Source of the DNA: SIAQ01 sp963767835 | GTDB lineage: Bacteria > Planctomycetota > Planctomycetia > Gemmatales > Gemmataceae | Direction of reading: 5' to 3' | DNA length: 64,000 nt | Assembly: GCA_963767835.1 (NCBI GenBank) | Contig: CAVYFY010000017.1 | Coordinates: 103,103 to 167,102 of the forward strand | Shown: positions 61,101-64,000 of the stretch, piece by piece | Layout: every line of letters starts with the position of its first letter | Position numbering within the stretch: the first letter of the stretch is position 1 | The notes under the pieces: generated by a model | The model's input: the letters and a program-made list of their open reading frames with translations, nothing else | What the model was told of the DNA's origin: nothing | Database searches by the model: none | Translations under genes and position numbers: made by a program

Positions 61101-61206
61101 AATATCGCTTATGCCTGAAGGCTTGCTGGACGGCTTGAGCGACCAGGAGGTGCGCGATTTGTTCGGTTATCTGCGCTCCGGCCAGCCGCTGAACGAACGG
61201 AAATAG
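58190..61206 (+). CDS. PVC-type heme-binding (CXXCH) beta-propeller and HEAT protein, frameshifted
   Basis: About 1005 residues once the frame is repaired near 60150. Signal peptide (ACSSIVAAVICFGVLWFA). N-terminal propeller: QPLSLSFDERGRLWVVQYIQ, FGLEDTHSCANSLRWGPDGW, NAFGVEFDAQGRVYSGHNGG, DIKPAPDGSLFVADFYEAKI. HEAT-type helical part: TPLLDRLELIDVLGEAKHPR. C-terminal cytochrome domain with a single CXXCH: KLFTARCANCHMLHAKGGSV, GPDLTPFKRDDVL, HIVNPNAEIREGFETS. This is the planctomycete PVC fusion: sugar or aldehyde oxidation by the propeller, electrons leaving through the heme. It follows the propeller gene by 3 bases. Confidence 0.88.
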
Positions 61207-61353
61207 GTGGTTCTTCGCGATCGCCGGCCGGACCAGGTAAAATCGCAGCAATTCCAGGAACGGTCAGAAACGCTGGAAATTCGATGCAGCTGTTCGTAAT
61301 CTAATAGAGCAGTCTATTCGCCCATCTTACCCATTCTGCGAACGGATTCGCCG

Positions 61354-62676
61354 ATGAAACCGCACACGCCGCGTATTCACCTTTCCGCAGACAATCTTGT
61401 TCGTCAGGTCCGCTCCGACTTGCGACAGGTTCCCGATCATCGCAAGGAACCAAAGATCCCTTTAGTCGACGTCTTGATGGGAGGCTATGCTCTTTTCGCT
61501 CTCAAATCCGCTTCCCTCTTGGCCTACGACGAGTACGCTCGCAGCAACGCCTTCAACCTGGCCTCTCTCTTCGGCATCCAAGAAACGCTCAGCGACACGC
61601 AGATGCGAGCCAATCTCGATCCCGTCGTTCCCCGGAACCTTCGTCCCGCGTTCACCAGCGTCTTTCGTCAACTGCAACGCGGCAAAGCGCTCGAATCGTT
61701 TGTCTTTTGGCAAGGGCACTACCTCATCGCCGCCGATGGCACCACCTATCACGCTTCCGACAAGATCCACTGCTCCTGTTGCCTCGAAAAGAAAAGCCGC
61801 AACGGCGTCATCACTTACTACCATCAGTTGCTGGGCTTGGCCTTGGTGCATCCCGACCACAAGGAAGTCATCCCCCTGTGCCCCGAACCGATCGTCAAGC
61901 AAGACGGCAGCACCAAGAACGACGGCGAACGCAGCGCCACGCGGCGGGCGTTGAAGGATCTGCGCCGCGAACATCCGCATTTGAAAGTCATCTTCGTCGA
62001 GGACGCCCTCAGCGCCAACGCGCCGCACGTGGAGGACCTGAAGGCCGCGAACGTGCGTTTTTTGCTAGGCGTCAAGCCAGGCAGCCATGCCTATCTGTTC
62101 GAGCACATGGCACGAGCCCACGAAGAAAACCGAACCCAAGTCCTCACCCTGGTCGACGCGGACGGCACCCTGCATCACTATCGCTGGCTCCCCAAGGTCG
62201 CCCTCAACCAATCGCATGCCGACCTCGAAGTCGCGATGCTGGAGTATTGGGAAATTCCTCCCCACGGCTCCAAGACGCCGATCCGTCATTTCAGTTGGGT
62301 CACCGACCTGTCCTTCGACGAAACCTCCGTCAGCCATCTCGTCCGCGGCGGCCGCTCGCGCTGGCGCATCGAAAACGAAACCTTCAACACCCTCAAGAAC
62401 CAAGGCTACCACTTCGAGCATAATTTCGGTCACGGCGAGCAGAACCTGTCGGTGGTGCTCGCCTTCCTGATGATGTTGGCTTTCTTGGTCGACCAAGCCC
62501 AACAATTATGCGATCCGCTGTTTCAAGCCGTGCTGAACAAACTGGGCCGCAAATGTCGACTTTGGGAACGCATGCGGCACCTGTTTCACTGCTTTCGTCT
62601 GGAATCGATCCGACATCTGTACGAAGTGTTGCTCTCCTTTCAGTTGGTCGAGGTGCCGACCGTTCCCAGCGGATAG
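61354..62676 (+). mobile_element. IS4/ISAs1-like DDE transposase
   Basis: 440 residues with DDE transposase hallmarks: IAADGTTYHAS (first Asp), FVEDALSANAPHVEDLKAAN (second Asp), and RGGRSRWRIENETFNTLKNQ (Glu), followed by GYHFEHNFGHGEQNLSVVLA. An N-terminal IPLVDVLMGGYALFAL pattern is typical of this group. The gene is complete. I could not find convincing terminal inverted repeats or target duplications around it: CTGGAA at 61273 and its complement at 62707 are suggestive only. The element boundaries are therefore open. Confidence 0.8.
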
Positions 62677-63079
62677 CTGAGAGCAGCTCGAACGAATCCG
62701 AACGACTTCCAGTAAAGGACAAGGGTGTCCCATGGTCGCCGTGCGCACCCAACAGCGTCGGCCAGCATGAATACGCACCAACGCACAATCGCCACCTCCG
62801 CAATCCCCTCGCCGCCCCAAGCCGCAAGCTCTCCGCGCGATAAAACAGGAAAACCGGGCCGACCCAAAAACCCTCGCCGGGAATTGCTGGTAAAATCGAG
62901 GCATTGGGCTATGCCGGCTGATCGGCTGCGGTAGCGGGGATTTCATCGGCTTGCCCGGCTTGCCCATTTTTTGCAAGGGTTTTGCCCTGCCGGTTCTTGC
63001 TCTTGATTCTTTCGCGCGAATCTGCCAAAACCGGCGCATGCCCACGGATTGTTAAAAACCAGGATGGTTGGCAGTCCTT
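62677..63079. other. 403-base non-coding gap
   Basis: No gene, strong hairpin or repeat array is evident between the transposase and the TPR gene. Short ORFs here are Ala/Pro/Arg-rich and lack ribosome sites. Part of it may belong to the IS end. The last 40 bases have an AT-rich patch (TTGTTAAAAACC) that could be a promoter region for the TPR gene. Confidence 0.4.
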
Positions 63080-64000
63080 ATGACGAGTGCGATAGAAAAT
63101 CCCGGCAGCAAGGTAGGCCGTGCGCGCCGCAGACTCAGCCAGCTCTGGCAGGCGCCGGCGTTTCTGTTTGGGCTATTCATTTTTCTTGGTGTCGCCGTCA
63201 GCGCACCATGGCGGGTGACGCCGCAGGCTAGGGTCTTGGATCACCAGCTGGCCAGCTTGCGTGACGGGCTGGGGCAGGAGGATGCCGACGCCGATCTCCT
63301 GGTCGCTCAGGCCGAGGACGCGTTGCAGCAGTTGAGCAGTTTCCCCTCTCGTGCCGGTGAAATTCAATTCCTGGCAGGTTCCGCCTACTATCGCCAGGGT
63401 CAGCAGAAAGCGGCGAGCCTTGCCAAGGAGATTTGGCCGCGCGCCGCCGAGCACCTGGAGCAGGCCCACAACCTCGGCGGCGCCGACCTGGATCGCGCCG
63501 CCCTGCAATATCGGCTCGGCTATGTGTTGCTCCAGCAAAATAAAGACGTGGAACACGCCCTCGAAATGATCATGCTGTCGGTGGAGAAAGGGGCGGAGCA
63601 GCCGTTGCAAGGCTACCAGTTGCTGGTGCGCGCTTACCTCCAGCTTCCCAAGCCCAACCTGGACGCGGCCCTGAAGGCGAACCAGCGCATTCTCGACTTG
63701 ACCCCGCCGCGCAATGCCGAGGCGCTCGCCCAGGCCCAGCTGCAGCAAGCGGAAATCTTGCTGCGCAAGGAGCAGCGCAGCGACGCCGTCAAGGTGCTTG
63801 ATCAAATGAGCGCCAAGGCGCCGCGGCCCATTCGCGTCAAGGCTAGGCTTGTACAGGCGCGCTGCCTGGAGGAAGATGGGCACTGGGACAAGGCCATCGC
63901 GACCTGGAAGGAACTGCTCGCCGATGCTCCCGTTGTGGATGGCGGTCGGGCGCGCATCCAATATCAACTCGGCCTGGCGCTCCTGCGCCTGGAACCGGGC
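63080..64000 (+). CDS. TPR protein with membrane anchor, cut by the window end
   Basis: Open from the ATG at 63080 to the last base, so at least 307 residues are encoded and the C-terminus lies outside. A basic cytoplasmic tail (KVGRARRRLSQLWQA) precedes a membrane helix (PAFLFGLFIFLGVAVSAPW). TPR-like helices follow: EIQFLAGSAYYRQGQQKAAS, RAAEHLEQAHNLGGADLDRA, LQYRLGYVLLQQNK and LEMIMLSVEKGAEQPLQGYQ. It should be a protein-binding scaffold on the outer side of the membrane. It is a real gene, though no stop lies in the window. Confidence 0.8.
   Translation, partial: MTSAIENPGSKVGRARRRLSQLWQAPAFLFGLFIFLGVAVSAPWRVTPQARVLDHQLASLRDGLGQEDADADLLVAQAEDALQQLSSFPSRAGEIQFLAGSAYYRQGQQKAASLAKEIWPRAAEHLEQAHNLGGADLDRAALQYRLGYVLLQQNKDVEHALEMIMLSVEKGAEQPLQGYQLLVRAYLQLPKPNLDAALKANQRILDLTPPRNAEALAQAQLQQAEILLRKEQRSDAVKVLDQMSAKAPRPIRVKARLVQARCLEEDGHWDKAIATWKELLADAPVVDGGRARIQYQLGLALLRLEPG

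Noticed and set aside
61273..62712. Terminal inverted repeats of the IS element
   Set aside because: Only CTGGAA and scattered bases match between the flanks. No target duplication is evident, so I give no element boundaries.

Overview
The window looks like a chromosomal segment of a GC-rich planctomycete, most likely a Gemmata-type lineage (Gemmataceae or relatives). The evidence is the gene mix: a DUF1559 pilin-like protein, PVC-type CXXCH heme proteins with beta-propellers, a lipoprotein-like sulfatase, ThuA, a CE15 esterase, a membrane Ser/Thr kinase with a beta-sandwich tail, and many Uma2, DUF4058 and toxin-antitoxin genes. I saw no rRNA, tRNA or CRISPR array. Gene order is mostly single genes and short operons on both strands.

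Layout. 0-5.3 kb: a broken FHA-GAF histidine kinase, an ABC-2 permease and a HEAT-repeat protein. 5.3-10.1 kb: an accessory strip of orphan antitoxins, a beheaded vapC, a RelE-type pair set between two copies of the comM 5' end, and a DUF4058 gene. 10.2-15.6 kb: nadA, Uma2, a CE15 esterase and surE. 15.6-18.1 kb: an export-type cassette (DUF1573, a Cys-rich protein with an in-frame TGA, a LolA-like protein) behind a 13-G tract in a promoter spacer. 18.1-30.8 kb: eno, nfo, a redoxin with a copper monooxygenase-like protein, mazE with a toxin wreck, DUF1559, ppk and a CoA-transferase. 31-47 kb: a sulfatase, two NPYTG-repeat exported proteins, a beta-barrel, an outer-membrane efflux factor, Gly-rich and Cys-rich proteins, ThuA and a protein kinase. 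47-61 kb: a beta-hydroxylase, an ABC-2 permease, a methyltransferase and a large cytochrome/propeller oxidation locus split by a HicBA/DUF4058/Uma2/NucS-like island. 61-64 kb: an IS-type transposase and the start of a TPR protein.

Three themes stand out. First, intergenic gaps carry hairpins whose two arms are arrays of short degenerate repeats, often with a 7-base period. The unit sequence differs by locus but the architecture is shared, and the arrays frequently touch start or stop codons. Second, other palindromic repeats (a REP-like family, CCCTCTCCC and TTAGCCCCCGG types) are scattered about, two of them in frame inside genes. Third, toxin-antitoxin modules show scars: antitoxins intact, toxins cut off just after the start codon, and short duplications of neighbouring gene ends around the modules.

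At least ten genes of otherwise normal family structure are split by single-base frameshifts. I treat these as one gene each. They could be assembly errors or real decay, and this limits any claim that depends on a single base.
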